Made by a program: the position numbers and the translations under genes. Positions 27,015 to 35,575 of a DNA stretch of 64,000 nt are shown one piece after another; within the stretch, counting starts at the first letter, position 1; each line of letters opens with the position of its first letter. The notes beneath the pieces are model-generated. The model was not told where the DNA came from and ran no database searches. It saw nothing but the letters and a program-made list of their open reading frames with translations. The DNA comes from Subtercola sp. PAMC28395 (GTDB lineage Bacteria > Actinomycetota > Actinomycetes > Actinomycetales > Microbacteriaceae): assembly GCF_018889995.1 (NCBI RefSeq), contig NZ_CP076547.1:1674001-1738000 (forward strand), read 5' to 3'.

Positions 27015-28154
27015 TTACGCGGTGGGAATGGTGAAGGTGGTGATCAGCTCGGGGTGCTCGGCATAGACCTCTTTGAGGAGGCTCATGTCGAAGAGCTGGT
27101 CGGCCGTGATGACGGTTCCCATGGCGGCGAGCGACTTGATGTTCTCGGCGATCAACGCGTCGGTCATCGTGAAGAGACCGTTCTTGTTGACGTCTGCCGT
27201 GAGGATGAGGCCGTTCTGCGCGGTGGCTTCTTCGGTCTGCTCGGTGACGTCGAGCTTCTGGTCGACACCGTACTTGGTGACAGCGAGGTTCGCCGAGCCG
27301 GCGGGGTCCTTGACCGCGTCGGTCCAGCCCTTGATCTCAGCAACGAGGAACGCCTTGAGCAGGTCGCGCTTGTTGTCGATCGAGTCCTGCGTGACCGTGT
27401 AGGTCTCTGCCACGAACGGCAGGCCGTTGTCGGCGAAGCCGAGGATGACGGGTGTGAAGCCGTCTTTCTTGGCCAGGATCGGCTCGTTGGTGATGTACGA
27501 CATGTGGGCGTCGTACGCGCCGGTCTCCAGGGGAGCGATGTCGTACTGCGTGGTGACGAGTGTCACGTCTGCGGTCGTGAGGCCGTTGGCAGCGAGGAAG
27601 CCCTCGAACGTGGTCTGGTTGCCGCCGGACTGCACGCCGATCTTCTTGCCCTTCATGTCGGCGATCGTCTTGATGGGGGTCTTCTCTTCGAGCGACAGGA
27701 GGCAGAAGGGGTTCTTCTGGTAGGTCGAAGCGATGACCTTCAGTGGCGCGCCCTGGAGGATCGACGGAGCGGTGATCGAAACGCCGGAGAGGCCGACCAG
27801 CGACTGGCCGGAGAGCAGGGTTTCTTCGGCACCCGTCTGGCCGCCACCGGCGAGCAGGGTGACCTCGGAGAAACCTGCGTCGGTGTAGTAGCCCTTTTCG
27901 GTGGCGTAGTACTCACCGGCGAACTCGATGTTCTTGATCCACGACAGCTGCAGTGCGATCGTGCCGTAGGCGCCTGGAGCAACACTCGCGCCGGCGGTCG
28001 CCGCTGCGGTCGAAGCGGCTGTGGTCGAACCAGTCGAGCAGGCCGCGAGAACGGCGGTGCCGCCGATGGCGAGGGCGCCGAGGCCGCCGATGCGGAGGAA
28101 TGAGCGCCGGTCGAACGGCTTGCTGAGGGCAGGTGGGGGGGTGAAGGCGTTCAA
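27015..28154 (-). CDS. ABC substrate-binding lipoprotein, NMT1/THI5 family
   Basis: A 379-residue extracellular binding protein. The N-terminus carries a twin-arginine-like DRRSFLRIGGLG, a hydrophobic stretch and lipobox LAAC at the end of GTAVLAAC, so it is an exported, membrane-anchored lipoprotein. The mature part (IALQLSWIKNIEFAGEYYA, DAGFSEVTLLAGG) is typical of NMT1/THI5-like proteins, which bind small heterocycles such as thiamine pyrimidine precursors, as well as riboflavin or sulfonates. I favour TTG 28154 (GGGAGA upstream); an ATG at 28208 would put 18 odd residues before the signal. First gene of the minus block; a purine-like ligand is inferred from its neighbours. Confidence 0.87.
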   Translation of the reverse strand: MNAFTPPPALSKPFDRRSFLRIGGLGALAIGGTAVLAACSTGSTTAASTAAATAGASVAPGAYGTIALQLSWIKNIEFAGEYYATEKGYYTDAGFSEVTLLAGGGQTGAEETLLSGQSLVGLSGVSITAPSILQGAPLKVIASTYQKNPFCLLSLEEKTPIKTIADMKGKKIGVQSGGNQTTFEGFLAANGLTTADVTLVTTQYDIAPLETGAYDAHMSYITNEPILAKKDGFTPVILGFADNGLPFVAETYTVTQDSIDNKRDLLKAFLVAEIKGWTDAVKDPAGSANLAVTKYGVDQKLDVTEQTEEATAQNGLILTADVNKNGLFTMTDALIAENIKSLAAMGTVITADQLFDMSLLKEVYAEHPELITTFTIPTA

Positions 28155-28327
28155 AGGATCTCCCAGTGTGTGCGGTCGGGTGTGAGACGTGCTCAAGCAG
28201 AAAAGCATTCGTTGTGCCGTGAAACTTTTCTACATCGTGACGGAAACGCTAGCTCGCGATTGTTACCGCAGCATTTCGGCGGCGTTGCCTTCGGTGCACC
28301 AAGCTGTGAATCGCTAACGTCGAAGCT

Positions 28328-28945
28328 ATGACTGAACCGAAGCTGAGCGATGGTGCTGAAGCCGAATCGCAGCCCCGCAGCCAGCAGCTCCTCGACAACA
28401 TCATCGGCTACGTGCTCGAGAACGGGGTCAGCCAGCTCACCCTGCGAACCCTCGCCCAGGCTGCCGGTTCGAACAACCGCATGCTGCTGTACTACTTCGG
28501 TAGCCGCGAGAACGTGATCGTTGCCGCGCTCGAGGGTGCGGAGGACCGGTTCCCTGGCATGAGAGCGATCATCCCGAACCTCGGCGACCACAGCACTCCA
28601 CTAGAGAAGCGCCTCTTCGAGGCCTGGCAGACCATCGCCGACCCTCTCAACCGCCCGTTCCATCGGCTGTTCTTCGAGATCTTCGGCATCGCAGGCTTCC
28701 AGCACCAGCAGTTCACCGACCTGCTCACGGCTATCAGCACCGAATGGGTCGCGCATGTGGCGGCAGCCTTCGAGCACGAAGGGGTGCCGGATGCCGTTGC
28801 CCTCGTCTTTGCGCACGAACTCGTCGCGCTCTGGCGCGGGCTCCAGGCGACCCTGCTCAGCATGGGCGATGAAGTTCTCGTCAACCGTGCTGCCGTCGAG
28901 GCCACAGCGGCCCTGCTCGCCAGAGTGCGCCTGGCCGCTGTGTGA
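28328..28945 (+). CDS. TetR-family transcriptional regulator
   Basis: A 205-residue TetR-type repressor. The DNA-binding domain covers about residues 20-65: LDNIIGYVLENGVSQLTLRT then LAQAAGSNNRMLLYYFGSRE, the usual helix-turn-helix ending in the YYxFGSRE variant of the YxxFxxKE box. The rest is a helical ligand-binding domain. It lies between the two divergent blocks of the purine-type island and is the only regulator there, so it probably controls both. A perfect 7-2-7 palindrome downstream, before the monooxygenase gene, is a likely operator. Confidence 0.88.
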   Translation: MTEPKLSDGAEAESQPRSQQLLDNIIGYVLENGVSQLTLRTLAQAAGSNNRMLLYYFGSRENVIVAALEGAEDRFPGMRAIIPNLGDHSTPLEKRLFEAWQTIADPLNRPFHRLFFEIFGIAGFQHQQFTDLLTAISTEWVAHVAAAFEHEGVPDAVALVFAHELVALWRGLQATLLSMGDEVLVNRAAVEATAALLARVRLAAV

Positions 28946-28995
28946 CGGCCGGATTCCTCCCATGTTAAGAGTCTGTTTCGTGGCTTTACCTTTCA

Positions 28996-29011
28996 TGAAC
29001 CATTTGGTTCA
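28996..29011. promoter_or_regulatory. Palindromic operator candidate before the monooxygenase operon
   Basis: TGAACCATTTGGTTCA is a perfect palindrome with 7-base arms and a 2-base spacer, 61 bases upstream of the flavin monooxygenase start. TetR proteins bind sites of this size. Binding by the adjacent TetR protein is inferred. Confidence 0.55.
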
Positions 29012-29072
29012 CTGAGGATGAGGCCGTGACCCGTCGGGCGGCCACCCTCTTTCAGAATGGAAATCGTCAGGC

Positions 29073-30488
29073 ATGAAACAGATTCACTTGGGAGTATTCG
29101 AAGTAGCAGGCCCGCAGGTCGGTGGCACCCTCAGCTGGCCGCACCCACGCAGCGACTCGCTCCGCTACCACGAACTCGACTTCTGGATCGGAATGGCCAA
29201 GACCCTCGATCAGGCTGGTTTCGACTTCCTGTTCTTCGCCGACGGCTTCGGGTTCCCGGCGATCGACGGCGACCTGCCGGAGCTGGCGGCCCGCGGAGGC
29301 ATCAACTTTCCGGGGATCGATCCGTCGCTGCTGATTCCGACGCTCGCCAGGGAGACGGAACGCCTGGGGTTCGTGGTGACGAGTTCGACCGGCCTCGATC
29401 ATCCATTGCAGACCGCCCGGCGGTTCGCCACCCTCGATCACCTCACCGGCGGCCGCATCGGCTGGAACATCGTGACGGGAGCATCGGCGAACACCGTCGC
29501 CGATCTGTTCGGGCACAACACGATGAAGGCGCACGACGACCGTTACGACCAGGCAGACGAATATGTCGACCTCGCCATGCAGTTCTGGGAGGGATCGTGG
29601 GAAGACGATGGCTTCGTGGGTGACAAAGAGAACCAGGTGCTGGCCGATCGCTCGAAGATCCACCGCATCACCTTCGAGGGGCAGCACTTCCGTTCGACCG
29701 GGTACTTCACCGTCGACCCGTCGCCACAGCGCACCCCTGTGCTGTTCCAGGCCGGCACCTCGGCCAGGGGCCGTGCCTACGCTGCCCGCAACGCCGAGTG
29801 CGTCTTCGTGCAGGGCACGACGGTCGAAGCGACGAAGGCCAATGTCGCCGACATCAGGGCGCGCGCAGCGGAGTGGGGCCGCGACCCCGATTCGCTGAAG
29901 ATCATGGTCGGGCTCACGGTGACCGTAGCCGAGACCAGCGAAGCGGCTGCCGCCCAGCGCAAGGAGTTCGACGACCTGCAGACCGACGAGGTCGTTGCGG
30001 TGCTCTACGCCGGAAACACGGGTATCGACCTGTTGTCGCTCGACCCAGCTCGCGACCTCACCCAGCTGCGTGACGATGGCGGCGTGGTGGGCCAGATGGG
30101 CCAGAGCAACATCGACCGGTTCCTGCCGAAAGACGGCAGCCCGGCGCCGACTGTGCGCGAGATCCTCGACCAGCTCCGTGGTCGCGGAACGAGGGGCCTG
30201 CAGCTCACGGACAGCACGGCCGAGGTCTGCGACCAGCTCGAATACCTCGTCGACGAGACCGGGCTCGACGGCTTTCTGCTCGAGCCGATCTTCGCGCCGG
30301 CCGACCTCGAGGACTTCGCACGCCTCGTGGTACCGGAACTCCGTCGCCGCGGTCGCATGCCGGCCGAATCCGGCACGGGCTCACTGCGGGAGCAGGTGCT
30401 GGGGCGCGAGGGTGCACACCTCTCCGACGATCACCCGGGCAAGCGGTTCTCGTTCTCTTCAGCGCTTGCTGCGGAGGTCGGTGCTTGA
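29073..30488 (+). CDS. LLM-class FMN-dependent monooxygenase (NtaA/SnaA/DszA type)
   Basis: A 471-residue flavin monooxygenase of the bacterial luciferase-like superfamily, NtaA/SnaA/DszA branch. These enzymes use FMNH2 from a partner reductase to oxidise chelators, sulfur or nitrogen heterocycles and similar small molecules. Evidence: FLFFADGFGF, TSSTGLDHPLQTARRFATLD, HLTGGRIGWNIVTGA, HNTMKAHDDRYDQADEYV and PVLFQAGTSARGRAYAARNA, all in family order. No reductase gene is nearby. First gene of a tightly packed four-gene plus-strand operon: its stop overlaps the cupin start by four bases. The substrate is probably the compound imported or released by the purine-type genes, but this is inference. 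Confidence 0.9.
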   Translation: MKQIHLGVFEVAGPQVGGTLSWPHPRSDSLRYHELDFWIGMAKTLDQAGFDFLFFADGFGFPAIDGDLPELAARGGINFPGIDPSLLIPTLARETERLGFVVTSSTGLDHPLQTARRFATLDHLTGGRIGWNIVTGASANTVADLFGHNTMKAHDDRYDQADEYVDLAMQFWEGSWEDDGFVGDKENQVLADRSKIHRITFEGQHFRSTGYFTVDPSPQRTPVLFQAGTSARGRAYAARNAECVFVQGTTVEATKANVADIRARAAEWGRDPDSLKIMVGLTVTVAETSEAAAAQRKEFDDLQTDEVVAVLYAGNTGIDLLSLDPARDLTQLRDDGGVVGQMGQSNIDRFLPKDGSPAPTVREILDQLRGRGTRGLQLTDSTAEVCDQLEYLVDETGLDGFLLEPIFAPADLEDFARLVVPELRRRGRMPAESGTGSLREQVLGREGAHLSDDHPGKRFSFSSALAAEVGA

Positions 30489-30982
30489 TCGACGCTGAAC
30501 CCGAACCCGCTGCCCGTCAGCTCGCCCGCCGCACCGTCGACGGCGAGCTCATCGAGTGGCTCGACGTTCCCGATCGGGCTGCGATCCTGGGTCTCGAACC
30601 GCACCCCGAGGGCGGCTGGTACCGGCGTACCTGGGCCTCGGGTTCCGGAGTGGTCGTCGCTGGCGAACCTCGCCCGGCCGCAACGATGATCTACTTTCTG
30701 CTCCCTCCGGGCGAGGCATCGGCCTGGCACGTCGTCGCGTTCGACGAGATCTGGCTCTGGCACGGGCCGGGCGCGGTGCAGCTCGAACTCGGTGGTTCCG
30801 GTGAAGCGCCACTGACTACTGACGAGCTGACCCTCGGGCCCGCGATCGAGCAGGGCGAGCATCCACAGCTCATCATTCCTGCCGGGGTGTGGCAGCGTAC
30901 GCTGCCCTCAGCCACCGAAGCGCTCGTCACCTGTGTCGTGTCGCCCGGCTTCACCTTCGACGATTGGAAACTGGCCGAATGA
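30485..30982 (+). CDS. DUF985 cupin protein
   Basis: A 165-residue single-domain cupin of the DUF985 (cupin_5) family. LGLEPHPEGGWYRRTW is the diagnostic opening, and SAWHVVAFDEIWLWHGPG gives the metal-site histidines and glutamate. Biochemical role unknown. It starts at TTG 30485, whose TTGA overlaps the monooxygenase stop, and its own stop overlaps the amidohydrolase start (ATGA). Such coupling suggests a product working with the monooxygenase or the amidohydrolase. Confidence 0.87.
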   Translation: MIDAEPEPAARQLARRTVDGELIEWLDVPDRAAILGLEPHPEGGWYRRTWASGSGVVVAGEPRPAATMIYFLLPPGEASAWHVVAFDEIWLWHGPGAVQLELGGSGEAPLTTDELTLGPAIEQGEHPQLIIPAGVWQRTLPSATEALVTCVVSPGFTFDDWKLAE

Positions 30983-32388
30983 CCACCTCCCCGCCGACCA
31001 GGCAGACGCCTGCACCCGCTCAGCTGCTGACGGCCGATTTCGTCGTGACGATGAACGCCTCGAACGAGATCATCACGGGCGGCGCGGTGCTGGTGCGGGG
31101 CTCCGTGATCGAGGCGGTGGGCCGGGCATCCGATCTGCTTGCCGCGAACCCGGGCGTGCCGGTCACGGCGATGCCCGACCGGCTCCTCATGCCCGGCCTC
31201 GTCAACGCCCACCACCATTCCGGGCTGCTGCGCGGCACCGCGGAGCACCTGCCGGTGTGGGAGTGGCTTCGCCTGCACATCGACCCCATGCACCGGGTGC
31301 TGCGCCCGGAGGAGGCAGAGGCCGCCTCGTGGCTGTGTTACGCCGAAGGGCTGCTCGCGGGCACCACCACGGTGGTCGACATGTGGCGCTACATGCAGGG
31401 AAGTGCGCGTGCAGCCGAGGCCCTCGGCAACCGCCTGGTCACCGTCAACTACGTCGGAGCGCACCCCGACTACGACTACTTCGACACGCTCGACGACAAC
31501 GAGGCGATGCTCGAGCAGTGGACGGGGGGAGCGGGCGGCCGCATCTACCCGTGGGTCGGGCTCGAGCATCCGTTCTATGCCGATGAGGCCGGGCAGGCGC
31601 GCGCGATCGCCCTGGCAAAGGAGTACAACACCGGGCTCTACACCCACTGCAGCGAGTCAGAGATCGAGGTCGCCGAGTTCGAGAGCCGCTACGGGGCAAG
31701 GCCGATGTTCGCGCTCGACAAGCTGGGCTTCTTCGACGTACCGAAGGCGATGATCGCCCACGCGGTATGGCTCGACCAGGCCGAGATCGAACTGATCGCG
31801 CGCCGAGGGGTCGGCGTCTCGCACAACCCGGTGAGCAACATGAAGCTCGCGAGCGGCATGGCGCCGGTCGCCGAGTACCTGGCAGCCGGGGTCGCGGTCG
31901 GCATCGGCACCGACGGCGAGAAGGAGAACAACAACCTCGACATGTTCGAGGAGATGAAGGTCGCCTCCCTTCTCGGCAAGCTGCGCACGATGGATGCTGC
32001 GGCCATGGACAGCTGGGACGTGCTGCGTATGGCGACCATGGGTGGGTCGCGGGCGCTCGGCCTCTCGCACGAGATCGGGTCGCTCGAACCGGGCAAGAAG
32101 GCCGACCTCATCGCGGTGCGCACCGACACCCCGCGCATGACACCGCTGCTCGGCGACGGGCCGTACGCGAACCTGCACCACAACCTCGTGCACGCCGTGC
32201 GCGGCAGTGACGTCGACCTGACGATGGTCGACGGGAAGGTGCTCGTCGAGGGCGGCGAACTGCTCTCGGCCGATGTGCAGGAGCTGATCGCCGCAGCCCG
32301 TGCCACCGTGCCTGGGCTCTTCGAACGGCGTTCGGCGTACCTCGCGAGCGGCGATGAGCCCGCCGGCCTGTTCGAGCCTTCAGAATAG
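30979..32388 (+). CDS. Amidohydrolase/deaminase, MtaD/TrzN-like
   Basis: A 469-residue metal-dependent hydrolase of the amidohydrolase superfamily, in the group of methylthioadenosine/S-adenosylhomocysteine deaminases and triazine hydrolases (MtaD, TrzN, AtzB). LLMPGLVNAHHHSGLLRGT holds the HxH metal ligands, GLYTHCSESEIEV and MIAHAVWLDQAE the next histidines, and VAVGIGTDGEKENNNLDMFE the catalytic aspartate region. Family members remove an amine or chloride from purine- or triazine-like rings. The ATG at 30979 overlaps the cupin stop; a longer frame upstream is its shadow. In this operon a modified adenine nucleoside or a heterocycle analogue would be a fitting substrate. Confidence 0.87.
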   Translation: MTTSPPTRQTPAPAQLLTADFVVTMNASNEIITGGAVLVRGSVIEAVGRASDLLAANPGVPVTAMPDRLLMPGLVNAHHHSGLLRGTAEHLPVWEWLRLHIDPMHRVLRPEEAEAASWLCYAEGLLAGTTTVVDMWRYMQGSARAAEALGNRLVTVNYVGAHPDYDYFDTLDDNEAMLEQWTGGAGGRIYPWVGLEHPFYADEAGQARAIALAKEYNTGLYTHCSESEIEVAEFESRYGARPMFALDKLGFFDVPKAMIAHAVWLDQAEIELIARRGVGVSHNPVSNMKLASGMAPVAEYLAAGVAVGIGTDGEKENNNLDMFEEMKVASLLGKLRTMDAAAMDSWDVLRMATMGGSRALGLSHEIGSLEPGKKADLIAVRTDTPRMTPLLGDGPYANLHHNLVHAVRGSDVDLTMVDGKVLVEGGELLSADVQELIAAARATVPGLFERRSAYLASGDEPAGLFEPSE

Positions 32389-32393
32389 TCACC

Positions 32394-33401
32394 ATGACGA
32401 ACGCCATGTACACGCTGCCCAAGGCCGAGCTGCACCTGCACATCGAGGGGACCCTCGAGCCCGAGATGGTCTTCGCCCTGGCCGAGCGCAACGGAATGGA
32501 ACTGCCCTTCGCCAGCGTCGACGACATTCGCAGCAGGCTCGACTTCACCAGCCTGCAGCCGTTTCTCGACCTCTACTTCGAGTGCGGGGCAGTGCTGCGC
32601 ACGCAGCAGGACTTCCATGACCTGGCCGCGGCCTACCTCACGCGCGCACACGAGCAGGGTCTGCGCCACGTCGAGATGTTCTTCGACCCGCAGGGCCACA
32701 CCGCCCGCGGGGTGCCTGTCGACGCGGTGATCGATGGGCTGCTGACCGCGCTCGCTGAGGCGCAAGAGAAGTGGGGCATCACGGGCGGGCTCATCATGTG
32801 CTTCCTGCGCGACCTCCCCGTCGAGTCGGCGTTCGCCCTGCTCGACTCAGTCGCGCACCGGGTGGGCGACCTCATCGGTGTCGGCCTCGACTCGACCGAG
32901 GTCGGGTACCCGCCCGAGCTGTTCGAGCAGGTGTACGCCCACGCCCGGTCGCTCGGGCTGCATGCGGTGGCCCATGCCGGTGAGGAGGGCGGCCCGGAAT
33001 ACGTCTCCGGTTCGCTCGACCTCCTGAAGGTGGAGCGGGTCGACCACGGCATCCGCAGCCTCGAAGACCCCGAGCTCGTCGAGCGGTTGCGGGCTGCACA
33101 GGTGCCGATGACGGTGTGCCCGCTCTCGACGGTGCGGTTGGCCGGCGTGCCGACGATGGCCGATCATCCACTGCCCCGGATGATCGAGGCCGGGCTGCTC
33201 GTGACCATCAACTCTGACGACCCCTCGTACTTCGGCGGGTACGTAGGCGACAACTACCTCGCGATTCAGCAGACGTTCGGCTACGACAACCTCGCAATGG
33301 CCGGCTTTGCGCTGAACTCGGTCACGGCGTCGTTCGCCTCCGACGAGCGCAAAGACGAGTTGCGCGAAGAGATCGCCGCCTGGGGTGCGAAACACGGCTG
33401 A
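32394..33401 (+). CDS. Adenine deaminase (adenosine deaminase family, AAH1 type)
   Basis: A 335-residue enzyme of the adenosine deaminase superfamily. The pattern KAELHLHIEGTLEPEMVFAL, YLTRAHEQGLRHVEMFFDPQ, HAGEEGGPEYV, VERVDHGIRS and INSDDPSYFGGYVGDNY matches the adenine deaminase subgroup (yeast AAH1, Pseudomonas type) rather than true adenosine deaminases; the DDPxYFGGYxxxNY segment is the best discriminator. It would convert adenine to hypoxanthine and ammonia. It follows the amidohydrolase after five bases and closes the plus operon. With the minus-block adenosine deaminase this gives deaminases at both nucleoside and base level. Confidence 0.88.
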   Translation: MTNAMYTLPKAELHLHIEGTLEPEMVFALAERNGMELPFASVDDIRSRLDFTSLQPFLDLYFECGAVLRTQQDFHDLAAAYLTRAHEQGLRHVEMFFDPQGHTARGVPVDAVIDGLLTALAEAQEKWGITGGLIMCFLRDLPVESAFALLDSVAHRVGDLIGVGLDSTEVGYPPELFEQVYAHARSLGLHAVAHAGEEGGPEYVSGSLDLLKVERVDHGIRSLEDPELVERLRAAQVPMTVCPLSTVRLAGVPTMADHPLPRMIEAGLLVTINSDDPSYFGGYVGDNYLAIQQTFGYDNLAMAGFALNSVTASFASDERKDELREEIAAWGAKHG

Positions 33402-33431
33402 CCCTCCGTCGCGTTGCGGCTGCCGTTTGTT

Positions 33432-33506
33432 CGTCCACTCGTTCGTCCAGACCGGTCGCGGCGTGCACGCTGCACGTGGTGTCGCGTGTGGACGAACGAG
33501 TGGACG
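33432..33506. terminator. Long-armed hairpin between convergent genes
   Basis: Perfect 18-base inverted repeat: CGTCCACTCGTTCGTCCA at 33432-33449 and its complement at 33489-33506, with a 39-base loop containing the palindrome GCGTGCACGC (33461-33470). It fills most of the gap between the adenine deaminase stop and the end of the convergent HAD gene, so it probably serves as a two-way terminator. No T tract is present. Confidence 0.65.
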
Positions 33507-33527
33507 GGTGTGTGCCCGTCGACGTCG

Positions 33528-34364
33528 TCAGAGGGCGGTCGCCCAGGCTGTGATCGCGGGGTAGAGCTGCTCGATGGTGCTCGCGCGGTACGTCGGCCGG
33601 GCATCCGGGGCCGCGAAACGTTCGATGAGAGCCGTTTCGCAGCCGAGCGCCGCCGCCGGCTCGAGGTCGTTGCGCCAGATGTCGCCCACGCTGAGCAGAC
33701 GCCCTGGCGAGTCGGCCAGGTCGTGCGCGGCCAGCAGGCCGTCGAGAATGGCGCGCATGCCTCCCGGTTTGCCAGCCGAGGTCACCAGTTCATCGAAGTA
33801 CCCGTAGAGCCCCAGTGTTTCGAGCTGCTGCTCGACGCCGTTTCGCGGTGCATTCGTGACGAGCACGACGTGCACGTGCTCGGGCAGGCCGGCCAGCAGC
33901 TCGGCGAGGCCGTCGGGCGCGAACGTCTCGATTGCGCCAGAGGCCAGCGCGTCACGGCTGCCCTTGTAGGCGGCAGAGAGCTGCGCGTCGGTGATTCCGG
34001 ATGCCCGGGCCAGCCTCTCGGCGGCCGCATACCCGTCGGCGCTCCCCGCGATCAGTGCCAGCGCGTCGAGCAGTGCGGGCAGCACATCGCCGCCTCGGGG
34101 CCCCGACATGGGCGATTCGGAACGCGAAGGACCGTGCTCGCCGTCGAGAAACGCGCCCACCGCCGCGCGGATGAGTCCCTGCCGCTGCGGCAGCGGCCCG
34201 GAATCCCTTTCTCCTGGAACCTGAACTTCGGAGGCATGTTGCTCGATGATCGCCTCGTGACCGAGTGCCTCGTCGAGCAGGCGGGCATAGCTGAACACCG
34301 GCTCGTCGCCAAGGCAGACGGTGCCATCGAAGTCGAGCACCAGGATTCGCGAAGTTGTCGTCAC
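33528..34364 (-). CDS. HAD-superfamily phosphatase
   Basis: A 278-residue HAD hydrolase. Motif I is LVLDFDGTVC at residues 8-17 (nucleophile aspartate and acid/base aspartate), motif II is VVLVTNAPRN, and motif III/IV sits near GKPGG and LLSVGDIWRNDLEPA. The helical cap between motifs I and II is larger than usual. Phosphoglycolate phosphatase-like or nucleotidase activity is plausible, substrate unknown. The GTG at 34364 (VTTTSRIL) is the first start before motif I; the longer frame upstream overlaps the promoter region of the divergent LigD-type gene. Confidence 0.85.
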   Translation of the reverse strand: MTTTSRILVLDFDGTVCLGDEPVFSYARLLDEALGHEAIIEQHASEVQVPGERDSGPLPQRQGLIRAAVGAFLDGEHGPSRSESPMSGPRGGDVLPALLDALALIAGSADGYAAAERLARASGITDAQLSAAYKGSRDALASGAIETFAPDGLAELLAGLPEHVHVVLVTNAPRNGVEQQLETLGLYGYFDELVTSAGKPGGMRAILDGLLAAHDLADSPGRLLSVGDIWRNDLEPAAALGCETALIERFAAPDARPTYRASTIEQLYPAITAWATAL

Positions 34365-34521
34365 CCTTCGATCATGCCTCCCCTTGAGCGGCCGGTGCGA
34401 CACCACCCCCAGCAACTCTTGCGTCGTTCTCGTATCTCCCGCGCAGTCAAGCGCCCTTCCCCTACCGGTCCAAAACGCACGCCCCGTGACCGCGGGGAAC
34501 TCGGCGAGTATCTTGTTACCC

Positions 34522-35559
34522 ATGGCAAGCGAAGCAGTGGTGCTGAGTGTGGATGGCCCCAATGGTGTGCGCGACGTGCGTCTTTCGAGCCCCAGCCGCG
34601 TGCTCTGGCCGGAACCCGGCATCACGAAACTCGACCTGGCGAACTACATCGTCGAGGTCGGCGACGCGTTCGTTCGGGCCAACGGCGACCGGCCGGTGTC
34701 TCTTCAGCGATTCCCCGGCGGCATTGACGGCGAGCAGTTCTTCTCGAAGAACCCGCCGAAGGGCGCGCCGGATTTCGTGCGGGCGGTGCCGGTCGTCTAC
34801 CCGAGCGGGCGTACGCATCCGCAGCTCGTCATCGATGAACCCGCCGCGGCGGTCTGGGCCGTGCAGATGAACACGGTCGTTTTTCACCCGTGGGCGTCAC
34901 GCGCCGAGACGAGCGACTTCCCCGACGAACTCCGCATCGACCTCGACCCGCAGCCCGGCACCGACTTCGGTGACGCCGTCCCCGTGGCCTTCGAGCTCCG
35001 GGCTGTGCTCGCTGAGGCCGGCCTGACGGCGTTCGTCAAGACCTCGGGCAACCGCGGCATCCACGTGTTCGCGCCGATCGAGCCGACGCTTGAGTTTCTG
35101 GATGTTCGGCACGCCGTCATCGCAGCGGCCCGTGAGCTCGAGCGACGCCTCCCGGCGGCCGTCACCACCGCGTGGTGGAAGGAGGAGCGCGGGACGCGCA
35201 TCTTCGTGGACTTCAACCAGGCCAACCGCGACCGCACGATGGCCGGCGCGTACAGCCCACGTGCGTTGCCAGGGGCTGCCGTCTCGTGTCCGCTCGAGTG
35301 GGATGAGCTCGGCGCGGCCGACCCGAAGAGCTACACGATTCTCACGGTACCGGAGCGGTTGCGCACGGTGGGTGACCCGTGGAAGGCGCTCCACGAGCAT
35401 CCGGGTACCCTCGACGTGCTGCTCGGGTGGTGGGCGCGCGACCTCGAGTCGGGGCTCGGCGAGCTGCCCTTCCCGCCCGACTTTCCGAAGATGCCCGGCG
35501 AGCCGCGGCGGGTGCAGCCGTCGCGGGCGCGCAAGCCGGCCGCTGCCGACCCGCAGTAG
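34522..35559 (+). CDS. LigD-type polymerase/primase domain protein (stand-alone)
   Basis: A 345-residue protein formed by the polymerase domain of the bacterial end-joining enzyme LigD, a member of the archaeo-eukaryotic primase family that fills gaps and adds nucleotides at double-strand breaks. VLWPEPGITKLDLANY opens the domain; LRIDLDPQPGTDF carries the two metal-binding aspartates, FVKTSGNRGIHVFAPI the conserved SGxRGxH block, and IFVDFNQANRDRTMAGAYS the third motif. No ligase or nuclease domain is fused. ATG at 34522; upstream in-frame sequence belongs to the promoter gap. It converges on an ATP-dependent ligase with 16 bases between; no ku gene is in the window. Confidence 0.9.
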   Translation: MASEAVVLSVDGPNGVRDVRLSSPSRVLWPEPGITKLDLANYIVEVGDAFVRANGDRPVSLQRFPGGIDGEQFFSKNPPKGAPDFVRAVPVVYPSGRTHPQLVIDEPAAAVWAVQMNTVVFHPWASRAETSDFPDELRIDLDPQPGTDFGDAVPVAFELRAVLAEAGLTAFVKTSGNRGIHVFAPIEPTLEFLDVRHAVIAAARELERRLPAAVTTAWWKEERGTRIFVDFNQANRDRTMAGAYSPRALPGAAVSCPLEWDELGAADPKSYTILTVPERLRTVGDPWKALHEHPGTLDVLLGWWARDLESGLGELPFPPDFPKMPGEPRRVQPSRARKPAAADPQ

Positions 35560-35575
35560 CCCCACGCCTGACGAC

